Positions 9,273-17,643 of a stretch of DNA of 64,000 nucleotides are shown in pieces. Source of the DNA: Humisphaera borealis (GTDB taxonomy: Bacteria; Planctomycetota; Phycisphaerae; Tepidisphaerales; Tepidisphaeraceae); contig NZ_CP063458.1 in assembly GCF_015169395.1 (NCBI RefSeq), forward strand, positions 1,860,001 to 1,924,000, given 5' to 3'. The position numbers and the translations under genes are program-made. The notes beneath the pieces were generated by a model, which saw nothing but the letters and a program-made list of their open reading frames with translations, did no database searches and was not told where the DNA came from. Each line of letters starts with the position of its first letter. The stretch's first letter is position 1.

Positions 9273-10883
9273 ATGGCCACCGATCGACGCATCTACTTCG
9301 TCAACCCGCCCTACGAGCGGATCGCCCCCGGCTACGCGTTCATCAAGCACCTGACCAACCGCTCGCCGTCGCTGGGTTTGCTTCACCTGGCGGCACAGGT
9401 GCGCGAGGTCGGCTACGAGCCGACGATCCTCGAAAGCGATATCCTCGATCTCGACTTCGACGGCGTCGCCGACCGCATTATCGCTGCGGCGCCGAGGTAC
9501 GTCGGCATCACCCTTTTTACCGTCGGCGTCTGGGGCTCGGCCCGCATCGCCCGCAAGGTCAAGCAGGCTCTGCCGGACACCGTGATTATTGTCGGCGGGC
9601 CACACATCAGTTCGATGGGGCTGGAGACCGTCAAGCGGTTCACGGAGTTTGATGTCGCCGTCCAAGGGGAAGGGGAAAAGGTTCTTGTCGAACTGCTCAA
9701 GGCGTACGACAAGGCCGCCGAAACCGGCCAGCCCGTCGACCTGTCGCCGGTGCCGGCGATCATCTACCGCAAGAACGGCAAGACGACCGTCAACCCCGCC
9801 CTTCCGCTGGAACTGGTGCTCGACGAGCTCCCCTTCCCCGCATGGGACCTGTTGCCGAACTTCCCGCACGCCTACAAGCCGGCCGTTTACGACTACCCGC
9901 GCGGCCCGGTCGCGACCATCGCCGCCAGCCGCGGCTGCCCGTTCCACTGCAAGTTCTGCGACACGTCGACCTTCGGCGCCAAGGTGCGGTATTACTCGCC
10001 AAAGAAGGTCTTCGAGATGATGGTCTTTCTCCAGAAGAAATGGGGGATTCGCCACATCATGTTCGTGGACGACCTGTTCCTGGCGAGCCGTCAGCGGACG
10101 ACGGAGCTGTGCAATCTGATTCTTGAGCACGGCCTGAAGATGACCTGGACGTGCGATGCCCGCGTCGACACGGTCAAGCCCGATCTGCTCGATCTGATGA
10201 AGCGGGCCGGCTGCTGGCAGATCAGTTTCGGCCTGGAGACGGGTTCGGACGACATGCTCCGCCGGATGGATAAGTCGGCGCGGGTGGAAAAGAGCGAGCG
10301 CGCCGTCAACTGGGCCGCCGAGGCGGGGATTCGCGTCAAAGGCCTGTTCATGCTCGGCTATCCGGGTGAGACGCGTGAGACCATCGAGATGACCAAGGCG
10401 TTCGTCCGCCGAATCCCGATGACGATCATGAACCTGACGAAATTCACGCCCTACCCCGGTTCGCCGGTCTATCGCGAGCTGTACGGCACGACGATCCGCG
10501 ACGACCACTGGGAAAAGATGAACGGGATGAACTTCGTCTGGGCCCCCGACGGCATCAGCGTCGAAGAGCTCGACAAGCACTACCAGGAAGTCATCGGCTG
10601 GTTCTACAAGCAGAAGCGCGTCCGCCGGCGGTACGTGAAGGAGTCGTTCCGCAACCCCGGCCACCTGATCCGCCTCGGCCGCGCCGGGCTGGGCTTCGCG
10701 ACGGCGAAGGTGAAGAGCTACCTGAAGGGGCGACGGGGTTTGCTCATCGATCGCGTCGAAACGGACCTGGACATGAAAACCGATCCCGCCACGGTTCCTG
10801 CAGTCGCCGGCGAATCCTGCGGCACCGGATGCGGCACCTCAGACAAAGCCGGCGGACTCGTGAAGCTAAAGATTTCGAGGTGA
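9273..10883 (+). CDS. B12-binding domain radical SAM protein
   Basis: A 536-residue protein with an N-terminal cobalamin-binding-type Rossmann domain (about residues 1-150; IYFVNPPYERIAPGYAFIK, VGITLFTVGVW, VIIVGGPHIS) followed by a radical SAM domain. The 4Fe-4S motif is RGCPFHCKFCD with C222, C226 and C229. Later motifs are FVDDLF, CDARVD, SFGLETGSD and FMLGYPGET. This layout is shared by enzymes that methylate or rearrange unreactive carbons, for example in lipid or cofactor synthesis; the substrate is unknown. The frame is open from 9123 inside the PilZ gene, but MATDRRIYFV at 9273 begins where family members begin. The tail carries an extra Cys-rich piece (ESCGTGCGT). Confidence 0.88.
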   Translation: MATDRRIYFVNPPYERIAPGYAFIKHLTNRSPSLGLLHLAAQVREVGYEPTILESDILDLDFDGVADRIIAAAPRYVGITLFTVGVWGSARIARKVKQALPDTVIIVGGPHISSMGLETVKRFTEFDVAVQGEGEKVLVELLKAYDKAAETGQPVDLSPVPAIIYRKNGKTTVNPALPLELVLDELPFPAWDLLPNFPHAYKPAVYDYPRGPVATIAASRGCPFHCKFCDTSTFGAKVRYYSPKKVFEMMVFLQKKWGIRHIMFVDDLFLASRQRTTELCNLILEHGLKMTWTCDARVDTVKPDLLDLMKRAGCWQISFGLETGSDDMLRRMDKSARVEKSERAVNWAAEAGIRVKGLFMLGYPGETRETIEMTKAFVRRIPMTIMNLTKFTPYPGSPVYRELYGTTIRDDHWEKMNGMNFVWAPDGISVEELDKHYQEVIGWFYKQKRVRRRYVKESFRNPGHLIRLGRAGLGFATAKVKSYLKGRRGLLIDRVETDLDMKTDPATVPAVAGESCGTGCGTSDKAGGLVKLKISR

Positions 10884-10887
10884 TAAT

Positions 10888-11040
10888 CAGTGACACGGGC
10901 TTCCGGCCCGTGCGCGCGACGTGGTCGTCGAAAGTTCCCCATACCCCGAAAACCACCTCTTTTTTGCGAAAAAGATAAGACGGTGCGAACGGCTCTTGGC
11001 CCGTCGCGTCGCCAGCACGGGCTGGAAGCCCGTGTCACTG
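10888..11040. repeat. Paired-hairpin element, family A, second copy
   Basis: Inverted arms 10888-10913 and 11015-11040 match at 25 of 26 positions and share the CAGTGACACGGGCTTCC core with the element at 5266-5381. The loop (101 nt) is unrelated to the loop of the first copy. It lies between the convergent radical SAM and ABC ATPase genes, so it may also act as a bidirectional transcription stop. Confidence 0.85.
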
Positions 11041-11065
11041 ACTGAACGTCTACCCGGCGCGGAAT

Positions 11066-11785
11066 CTACGCATTCACCAGCTCTCCGTCCTGCATCCGCA
11101 TCCGTTTCGGAAACCGCCCGGCCAGCTCCATGCTGTGCGTGACGACGACCAGCACGCTGCCGGTCTTGCTCGCCAGGTCGAACAGCAGGTCGGCGACCTG
11201 CTGCGCGGTTTTAGGGTCGAGGTTGCCCGTCGGCTCGTCGGCGAGCATCAGCGTGGGGCTGTTCATCATCGCCCTAGCGATTGCGACACGCTGCTGCTCG
11301 CCGCCCGACAGTTCTGACGGCAGGTGTGAAGCGCGATCGGCGAGCCCGACATCTTTCAGCAGTTGCCGTGCACGGTCGCCATCGGCTTTCGTTGCCTTGC
11401 CCTGGGCCAGCTTGGCAACCAGCACGTTCTCGGCCGCCGAAAGCTGCGGCAGCAGTAGGTGATCTTGAAAGATGAACCCGATCTTCGTGCTGCGGAACGA
11501 CGCCAGATCTTTCGGCGACAGCGTAAACGGATCGACGCCGTCGAGCGTGAAACTGCCGCCGGTCGGCTGGTCGAGCGTTCCGAGGATGTTGAGCAGCGTG
11601 CTCTTACCGGAGCCGCTGGGCCCGACGATCGCCAATGGCGTTCCACGCGAGAGCTCGAGGTTGACGTCGCGCAAAACCACGAGCGGATCGTTCGGGGTGG
11701 GGTATTCCTTGCGCAGGTCGCGAACGACCACTGCCGCCTTGGCGGTGGTCAGCGGTGCCATCTGTGATATGCCGGTGGTGGTCAT
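11066..11785 (-). CDS. ABC transporter ATP-binding protein, LolD/MacB type
   Basis: A 239-residue ATPase with Walker A GPSGSGKST, Q-loop FIFQDHLLLP, signature LSGGEQQRVAIARA, Walker B LMLADEP and switch VVTHS. The sequence around LRDVNLELSRGTPLAIVG and LNILGTLDQPTGG fits the LolD/MacB/FtsE group, which powers MacB- or LolCE-type permeases for lipoproteins, peptides or antibiotics. No permease gene is adjacent, which is unusual. The frame stays open upstream to 11923, but those residues are a translation of the palindromic element at 11830-11918; the ATG at 11785 has a GAGG ribosome site and is chosen as start. Confidence 0.9.
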   Translation of the reverse strand: MTTTGISQMAPLTTAKAAVVVRDLRKEYPTPNDPLVVLRDVNLELSRGTPLAIVGPSGSGKSTLLNILGTLDQPTGGSFTLDGVDPFTLSPKDLASFRSTKIGFIFQDHLLLPQLSAAENVLVAKLAQGKATKADGDRARQLLKDVGLADRASHLPSELSGGEQQRVAIARAMMNSPTLMLADEPTGNLDPKTAQQVADLLFDLASKTGSVLVVVTHSMELAGRFPKRMRMQDGELVNA

Positions 11786-11829
11786 GGTCCCTCGTCCTGC
11801 TCGTTCCGCCTCGAAGTTCTGTTCAAATT

Positions 11830-11918
11830 GGGTGGCATGGGCGAGCGTAGTCGCCTGCCCGTGGTGACCGTCGCCAGTGTTCGCCACGGGCAAACGAGTA
11901 CGCTTGCCCATGCCACCC
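11830..11918. repeat. Paired-hairpin element, family E
   Basis: Arms of 35 nt (11830-11864 and 11884-11918) are inverted copies at 31 of 35 positions. Each arm starts GGGTGGCATGGGC and ends TGCCCGTGG, folding on itself around a GTA-containing tip. It fills the gap between the glycosyltransferase and ABC ATPase genes. Related elements are at 14998, 23883, 38392 and 58165. Confidence 0.85.
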
Positions 11919-11947
11919 GGCACGGAACTCGCAGCCCACCGTCGTTC

Positions 11948-13276
11948 TCACACCGCCACCTTCTCCTCCGCGATCGTCTTCTCGAATACCGCGAGCATGT
12001 CGTTAGACATTCTCCGCTCGCTGAACTTCTCCGCGACAGCGGCCTGACCCCTGCGACCAAGCTCACGCGCCTTGCTCGAATCATGCAGCAGGTCCGACAG
12101 CGCCTCGGCCAGCGCTTGCGCATCGTTCGGCGGAATCAGCACGCCGCCGCCCGTCGCCGCCACGAGTTCGGGGAACGAACCGTGGTTCGGCTGCACCACC
12201 GGCACGCCACGAGACATAGCCTCGATGATGCTGACGCCCTTGGGCTCGGGGATCGTCGTCGGCATGGTAAAGACGTCGATCGAATCGAGCAGTTCGATCT
12301 TCTTCTCGATGCTCACCTCGCCCAGCCAGTCGATCTGATCGCCCAAGCCGGCGGCGGTCGCGCGCTTCTTCAGGTCGGCGTACCACTTGGCGTCGCGGCT
12401 GCCGATATAGCCGGCCACTTTCAGCCGCACGTTCCACATGTTGGGCATGCCGCGCAGGCGGATCATCGCCTCGATCAGCAACCCCAGCCCCTTCTCCGGA
12501 CAGGCCCGACCGACATAACCGATCGTCTGCGATTTACGCTTGCCGTTGGTCCCTGTACCGGCCTTGGGGGTCGCCTTGGGCGCGAAGTATTCGTTCGACA
12601 GCCCCGTGTAGACAACGTCGATTTCGCTTCGCTCGATACCCAGATACTCCGCCATCCGGTCGGCGTAGTAACTGCTGGTGGAGACGAACTGCGACACATG
12701 CTTCGCCCGGTCGCGGATGATTCGGCGGATCTGCTCGCGGTCGTCGGCACCCATCGCATCGAGGAAGATGTCCTCGCCCGTCAGCTCGCAGATGACCGGC
12801 ACCCCGATGCGCTCGCGGAACTCCCGTGCCATGCCGGCGAACATCAGGTTCGGCAGGCAGATGACCTCGGGTTTCACGTGGTCGCGCATGAACTCCGTCA
12901 GACGGTGCAGTTCTTTTGCCGCCGCCCCGTCTTCGCCTTGCAGGACGTCCATCGTCAGCCCGGCAAACTTACCGGGGTCACCCTGTGCGCCGAACTTGCC
13001 GGCCATGTTGAGCAGCCAGGGGCGATCGAACACCCAGTCGAGCATCCGCGGCGTTTTGCGGAACATCGGCGACGAGTGCTGCAGATAGAGGTTCACCCCG
13101 CCGTAAAAGACCTCGTGCGTCGTGGTGACATCTCGCTCGTTTTTCAGCGGGGTGTAAAGCGGGATCAGTGTGACGACATGGCCCTGGTTGCGCAACGCAT
13201 GGGCGATGGCGCTGTCACGAAGGCACGATCCGCAGTACATGCCGCCGGCGCCGGCAGCGAGAATACTGATGTTCAC
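11948..13276 (-). CDS. Glycosyltransferase family 4 (GT-B fold)
   Basis: About 442 residues. The N-terminal half has the GT-B acceptor-domain glycine-rich start (ISILAAGAGGMYCGSCLRD), and the C-terminal half has the GT4 donor-site pattern IGYVGRACPEKGLGLLIEA, then TIPEPKGVSIIEAMSRGVPVV containing the E-x7-E motif. Such enzymes are retaining transferases that use nucleotide sugars. A GTG at 13285 is the first possible start, but the GTG at 13276 has GGAG eight bases upstream and fits better. It lies upstream of the ABC ATPase on the same strand with a palindromic repeat between them. Donor and acceptor are not predictable. Confidence 0.88.
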   Translation of the reverse strand: MNISILAAGAGGMYCGSCLRDSAIAHALRNQGHVVTLIPLYTPLKNERDVTTTHEVFYGGVNLYLQHSSPMFRKTPRMLDWVFDRPWLLNMAGKFGAQGDPGKFAGLTMDVLQGEDGAAAKELHRLTEFMRDHVKPEVICLPNLMFAGMAREFRERIGVPVICELTGEDIFLDAMGADDREQIRRIIRDRAKHVSQFVSTSSYYADRMAEYLGIERSEIDVVYTGLSNEYFAPKATPKAGTGTNGKRKSQTIGYVGRACPEKGLGLLIEAMIRLRGMPNMWNVRLKVAGYIGSRDAKWYADLKKRATAAGLGDQIDWLGEVSIEKKIELLDSIDVFTMPTTIPEPKGVSIIEAMSRGVPVVQPNHGSFPELVAATGGGVLIPPNDAQALAEALSDLLHDSSKARELGRRGQAAVAEKFSERRMSNDMLAVFEKTIAEEKVAV

Positions 13277-13285
13277 AGGGGCCAC

Positions 13286-13645
13286 TCCTCTAAAGCAAAA
13301 GCACGGTTGGCTGGTCGCGTTCGTATTCTAGGCAATTGTCGGAAAATGCCAGTCGAATTGTGATCGGGTTCGCGGGGTATCCAAAAACCCCTTCGGCGCG
13401 GTCAAAGATTCAACACAAAGACCCAGAGGCCCGGAGACGAACCGCAGATTGCGCAGATTTCGTAGGAGTCAATCTGCAATACCTTCAGTTTCGCTTCGCT
13501 TTGCCGGTGTACGCAACGGATTTCCTGCCGCTTTGGCGCCTTGGCGTTCCTCTCGTCGATCGCGGCGGCCGGTGCTGTACCGGTCGCTTGATGTTTCAGG
13601 CCGCCCCCTTACCCTTGCCGGCGACCACCAACCGGAGCATCCACC
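13286..13645. other. Intergenic region between divergent genes; degenerate repeats, no gene
   Basis: About 360 bases separate the GT4 gene (minus) and the DUF1015 gene (plus), so promoters in both directions are expected here. The stretch holds pieces resembling degenerate dispersed repeats (CGCAGATTGCGCAGATT near 13441 with a weak partner CAATCTGCAAT near 13470, and TTTGGCGCCTTGGCG near 13530). No convincing coding sequence or RNA gene is seen. Confidence 0.4.
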
Positions 13646-14953
13646 TTGGCCCATATTCGCCCGTTCCACGCGATTCGCTACGCCCGCCGGCCCGACCTTG
13701 ACCTGTCGAAGCTGATCGCCCCGCCCTACGACGTGCTCGACGAGAAATCCAAGGCTGCGTATGTCGCGCGTCATCCGAACAACATCGTGTCGGTCGATCT
13801 TCCCTGGCTTCCGCCCAAAAGCGTCGGCCCGGACTCGGCTTATCAGAACGCCAATATCACGCTCCAGAGCTGGCTCAAGACGGGCATCCTGACACAGGAC
13901 AAGCGACCGGCGACCTACCCGTACATGCAGACGTTCGAGCATTCCGGCCGGACGTACCATCGCCGGGGTTTTATCTCGCTGGTCCGCCTGTCGCCGTTCG
14001 GGCAGGGACAGGTCGTGCCTCACGAAAAGACGTACGAAGCGCCGATCGAAGACCGCCTGAAGCTGATGCGCGCCACCAAGGCGCAGCTCTCGCCCATCTT
14101 CGGACTTTATTCCGATCCGCGGCACGAGGTGAACAACGCGCTCTACGCCAACGTCGGCAAGCCCGAACACGCCGGCGATCTGGACGGCGTCAAGCATCAG
14201 CTCTGGAGCGTGACCGACGCCGAAGTGGAAAACCGTGTGAGCGACCTGATGGGCAACAAGCCGATCTACATCGCCGACGGCCACCACCGTTACACGACCG
14301 CGCTGGCCTACCAGAAGGAAGTCGCCGCGCAATACCAGGCCGAGCACGGCAGCCCCCTTCCGCCGTCGCACCCGGCCAACTGGTGCCTGTTTGTGCTGGT
14401 CGGCATGCAGGACGACGGCATGCTCATCCTGCCGACGCACCGTATTCTGGGGAACGTTCCGAAGTTTGATATCGCCACATTCACCCGCGTCGTGTCGCCG
14501 AACTTTGAAGTCACCGAAACGCCGCTGCCGCCGGACCAGGTGGACGAGTTCGTCCGCAACATCCTGCCCATGCAACCGGCCCACACGTTCGGGCTGTACG
14601 ACGGGCGGGCGAAAAAGCTGTACCAGCTCGCCTGCAAGAACCCCGACGTGCTCAAGAACCTGGAGCCCGGCCAGAGCGAGCCTTGGCGCCGGCTGGATGT
14701 GGCGATCCTGCAGCGCTACTTCCTGGACGAAGTTGTCACGCCGCTATTCGGCGAGCCAACGAAGTCGTACACGGCGTATGCAGACCAGGTTGTCCCCATG
14801 ACCGATGGCGCGAAGAACCAGGTGGCGATCCTGCTCAAATCAACGCCGCTGGCCGCCCTCGAACAGCTCGGTCGCCACGGCGAAGTCATGCCGCAGAAGA
14901 GCACGTTCTTCTACCCCAAGCTCGCGACGGGCATGGCGATCAACCCGTTGTAG
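13646..14953 (+). CDS. DUF1015 family protein
   Basis: A 435-residue protein that matches DUF1015 (PF06245) along its length: an N-terminal AHIRPFHAIRYA and IAPPYDVLDEKSK, a central VVPHEKTYEAPIEDRLKLM, and the DGHHRYTTALAYQ motif. The family is widespread and cytoplasmic, often near amino-acid metabolism genes; its reaction is not settled. The start is a TTG at 13646, supported by GGAG nine bases before it and by the match of LAHIRPF to the usual beginning of the family. It is followed by a palindromic repeat. Confidence 0.88.
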   Translation: MAHIRPFHAIRYARRPDLDLSKLIAPPYDVLDEKSKAAYVARHPNNIVSVDLPWLPPKSVGPDSAYQNANITLQSWLKTGILTQDKRPATYPYMQTFEHSGRTYHRRGFISLVRLSPFGQGQVVPHEKTYEAPIEDRLKLMRATKAQLSPIFGLYSDPRHEVNNALYANVGKPEHAGDLDGVKHQLWSVTDAEVENRVSDLMGNKPIYIADGHHRYTTALAYQKEVAAQYQAEHGSPLPPSHPANWCLFVLVGMQDDGMLILPTHRILGNVPKFDIATFTRVVSPNFEVTETPLPPDQVDEFVRNILPMQPAHTFGLYDGRAKKLYQLACKNPDVLKNLEPGQSEPWRRLDVAILQRYFLDEVVTPLFGEPTKSYTAYADQVVPMTDGAKNQVAILLKSTPLAALEQLGRHGEVMPQKSTFFYPKLATGMAINPL

Positions 14954-14997
14954 GGTTTAACGACTCTTCTGCTGGCCGGCGGCTGTGTCGTCGCAGG

Positions 14998-15071
14998 GTG
15001 GCATGGGCAAGTACCCTTGCCCGTGTCTGCCGGCGACCAAAGGCACGGGCATGCGTACATGCCCATGCCAC
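14998..15071. repeat. Paired-hairpin element, family E
   Basis: Arms 14998-15025 and 15044-15071 (28 nt each) pair at 25 of 28 positions. The three differing positions keep each arm's own internal stem paired (AAGTACCCTT in one arm, ATGTACGCAT in the other), as expected for structure-conserving change. It lies between the DUF1015 gene and the next gene. Confidence 0.82.
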
Positions 15072-15161
15072 AAAGAATCCGCCGAGCCGGTGCCCGTTTC
15101 TCCAACCGCGCATCACGGGCCATCCTGCCGTACAATGTCGGCGGTATTTGGAGATAACTAC

Positions 15162-16244
15162 ATGCGCGCATTCGTGACCGGACAAATCGGCGTCGATAAA
15201 GGCCCCTACCTCAAAGCCGTCCAGGAGATGGCCACCAAGAACGGCCATCAGCTCGAAATCTGCCACATCGGCAAGATGATGTACGAGGAGGCCCCCGACG
15301 TACCGGCCGGCCGAATCCTCAACCTGCCGATCACCCGCCTGAACACCCTGCGTCGCAGCGTTTTCAAGGAAGCCGTCCGCGCCGCTGAGACCAAGCCAAA
15401 CGTATTGGTGAACACCCACGCCACCTTCCGCTGGCGACACGGGCTGTTCTCGGCGTTCGACTTCGACCACATCAAGGCGTTTAACGCCGACCTGTACATC
15501 ACGATTCTCGACAACATCGAGAGCGTGCACCAGCGCCTCATCAAGGACCACGACATCGACCACACGCTGAAAGACCTGATGGTCTGGCGTGAGGAAGAAA
15601 CACTCGCCACCGAGATTCTCGCCAACATCACCCGCGGGCACGGCCACTTCTTTATGGTCAGCCGCGGCCGCAGCATCCCCACGGTACAGACGATCTACCG
15701 CCTGATGTTCGAGCCCTGGCGCAAGAAGGTGTACCCCAGCTTCCCGATGAGCCACGTCATGGACCTGCCTGACACGCTGGCCGAGATCGACCGGTTCAAG
15801 GCGACGCTAAACGAGCATTTCATCACGTTCGACCCGGCCGATGTGGACGAGTTCGTGCTCCACACGATGGCGCTTAAGGCGCTCGCCGATGGACAGCTTC
15901 ACTTCGACGCCGTCGGCGCCGAAGGCCCGATCACGCTGAAGACGGCAGACGTCGCGCAGATCAGCGGCGACATCATGGGCCAGATCTACGCCCGTGATTT
16001 CAAGATGGTCGATCAGAGCGACATGATCGTGAGCTTGGTCCCCGAGCTGCCCAACGGCAAGCCGGGGCTGAGCAGCGGCGTGGAACGCGAATTGCACCAC
16101 GCGTTCGAAGGTGGCAAAGAGGTGTACGTCGTTTGGGCCTGCAAAGGGACGCCCAGCCCGTTCATCACCGAGACGGCGACGCGGGTGTTCAGGAGTGTGG
16201 ATGAGGGAATCGAGTACTTCAGGACGAAGGGGTATATCCGGTGA
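15162..16244 (+). CDS. Two-domain protein: adenylate kinase-like plus nucleoside 2-deoxyribosyltransferase-like
   Basis: A 360-residue protein. The N-terminal ~180 residues resemble archaeal-type adenylate kinases or related P-loop kinases (FVTGQIGVDKGPYLK; VLVNTHATFRW; DLYITILDNIE), but the P-loop is degenerate: the Lys is kept while the following Ser/Thr is replaced by Gly. The C-terminal ~110 residues resemble the nucleoside 2-deoxyribosyltransferase fold (IYARDFKMVDQSDMIVSLV, then GLSSGVERELHHAFEGGKEVYVV). The frame is open from 14985 through the repeat, but ATG 15162 with GGAG before it is the better start. It overlaps the next gene by 4 bp. A role in nucleotide metabolism or sensing is an inference. 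Confidence 0.6.
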   Translation: MRAFVTGQIGVDKGPYLKAVQEMATKNGHQLEICHIGKMMYEEAPDVPAGRILNLPITRLNTLRRSVFKEAVRAAETKPNVLVNTHATFRWRHGLFSAFDFDHIKAFNADLYITILDNIESVHQRLIKDHDIDHTLKDLMVWREEETLATEILANITRGHGHFFMVSRGRSIPTVQTIYRLMFEPWRKKVYPSFPMSHVMDLPDTLAEIDRFKATLNEHFITFDPADVDEFVLHTMALKALADGQLHFDAVGAEGPITLKTADVAQISGDIMGQIYARDFKMVDQSDMIVSLVPELPNGKPGLSSGVERELHHAFEGGKEVYVVWACKGTPSPFITETATRVFRSVDEGIEYFRTKGYIR

Positions 16245-16783
16245 GCGAATGGCGAGCGGACAGGAAGCCGTCGCAGCCTGCGTTTGTCGTGACGGAAGAC
16301 GACAGCGATCGTCCGCCGCCGGATCCGAAGACAGAAAAGCGGCGGGACTCATGCGCGGTGGGCTGCATCGGAGTTCTCGCCGTCCTGGGCGTAACATTCG
16401 TGTTGCTGTGGCCGTATCCGCAGAATCACGACTTCACGTTCCGCGGCACGGTGACCGATATGAATGGGCAGCCGATTTCGGGGGCGACAGTCACCTGCCT
16501 GATGAAGATCGATGAGGATATGTTTCCGCTCCCGATTCCGTTTACCGGCAAGCCTCCCCGAAGCGAGAATTTGACCGCAGTGTCGGATTCGTCCGGAAGG
16601 TTCGCTTTTAACGGGCGGGCTCGCGAGGTGCGCGTCCACGCTTACTCTAAACCTCACGGCTGGGCTGTGAGCGAGGACATGTGGGGATTTGATAAGACGC
16701 CCGTGTTGACGGTAACGCTGAAACTCGATCAACGGCCTGGCGGATCGTCCGTCAGGATGCCTGTGACGAGGTCGGCAAAGTAA
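16241..16783 (+). CDS. Membrane-anchored protein with carboxypeptidase-regulatory-like domain
   Basis: A 180-residue protein starting with GTG that overlaps the stop of the upstream gene by 4 bp, so it is probably translated by coupling. A charged 37-residue N-terminal tail is followed by one membrane helix (SCAVGCIGVLAVLGVTFVLL, residues ~38-57) and a beta-sandwich segment of the carboxypeptidase-D-regulatory type (FRGTVTDMNGQPISGATVTC ... TAVSDSSGRFAFNG). Such domains are found on planctomycete surface proteins as structural modules. Its partner and function are not known. Confidence 0.65.
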   Translation: MSEWRADRKPSQPAFVVTEDDSDRPPPDPKTEKRRDSCAVGCIGVLAVLGVTFVLLWPYPQNHDFTFRGTVTDMNGQPISGATVTCLMKIDEDMFPLPIPFTGKPPRSENLTAVSDSSGRFAFNGRAREVRVHAYSKPHGWAVSEDMWGFDKTPVLTVTLKLDQRPGGSSVRMPVTRSAK

Positions 16784-17002
16784 CATCGTGCCCTCTCGGC
16801 GGTTCTCTCACACCCGAAGAACCGACGCTCCTTAAAAACGCCACTGCTGATGCCTGTGGCTGCGCTAGCGACATTGGATTGCGTCGCTGCCGAACGCAGC
16901 GCGAACGGGCATATACGCTCGATTGCAAGGCGGAGTGCTAGGAAGGTAGTCTTGCGCAAAGGGGCGTCGACTGACAGCGATCGAGTACCCGACGGACCAC
17001 CT

Positions 17003-17596
17003 ATGCCCTCCATCACCGTCTATCTCTCCAGCAGCAAAGACGTCGACGCCGTCTACCACGACGCCGCGACCGCTCTCGGCAAATCGATCGCCGCGGCCGG
17101 CTGGACGCTGGTCTACGGCGGCAACCCCATCGGCCTGATGGGCAAACTGTCCGATGGTGCCCGCGCAGGCGGCGGGAAGGTGGTCGGCATTACGCCGCAG
17201 CTCATGGCCGATGAAGGCATCGCCGACAAGGCGTGCGACGAGCTGATCGTCACCACCACCATGCGCGAGCGAAAGCACCTGCTCGAAACCCGCGGCGACG
17301 CCTTTATCGCCATGCCCGGCGGCATGGGGACGTTTGAAGAGCTGTTCGAAATCCTCGTCGGCCGCATCCTGGGATATCACGTCAAACCCATCATCCTGCT
17401 GAACATCGCCGGGTACTACGACCCACTGCTGGCGATGATCGAACACGGCATCGTGCAGCGGTTCATCAAGCCGCGGGCGAAAGAGGCTTACTTCGTCGCG
17501 ACCACCGTTGACGGCGCTATCCGGCACCTGCACGACTGTTTTTCCGGACGTCTGCGGAGAGAGCATCCCGAAGGGGAGCCGTCGGCAAGGGAATAA
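17003..17596 (+). CDS. LOG family protein (cytokinin riboside 5'-monophosphate phosphoribohydrolase type)
   Basis: A 197-residue Rossmann-fold protein of the TIGR00730/LOG family. The signature PGGMGTFEELFEIL is present along with the upstream VYGGNPIGLMGKLSDGA and the TTTMRERKHLL segment. LOG enzymes release the base from nucleoside monophosphates; bacterial members act on AMP or cytokinin nucleotides. The open frame reaches 16850 but the family starts at the MPSITVYLSSS found at 17003. The C-terminal tail (RREHPEGEPSARE) is charged and not conserved in the family. Confidence 0.88.
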   Translation: MPSITVYLSSSKDVDAVYHDAATALGKSIAAAGWTLVYGGNPIGLMGKLSDGARAGGGKVVGITPQLMADEGIADKACDELIVTTTMRERKHLLETRGDAFIAMPGGMGTFEELFEILVGRILGYHVKPIILLNIAGYYDPLLAMIEHGIVQRFIKPRAKEAYFVATTVDGAIRHLHDCFSGRLRREHPEGEPSARE

Positions 17597-17643
17597 GACG
17601 CAACACGTTCCCGAAGGCTATACTTTGCGTAGGTGCCTCGCCG

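Noticed and set aside
11786-11923. N-terminal extension of the LolD-like ATPase
   Set aside because: These residues are a translation of the family E palindrome; ATG 11785 has a ribosome site.
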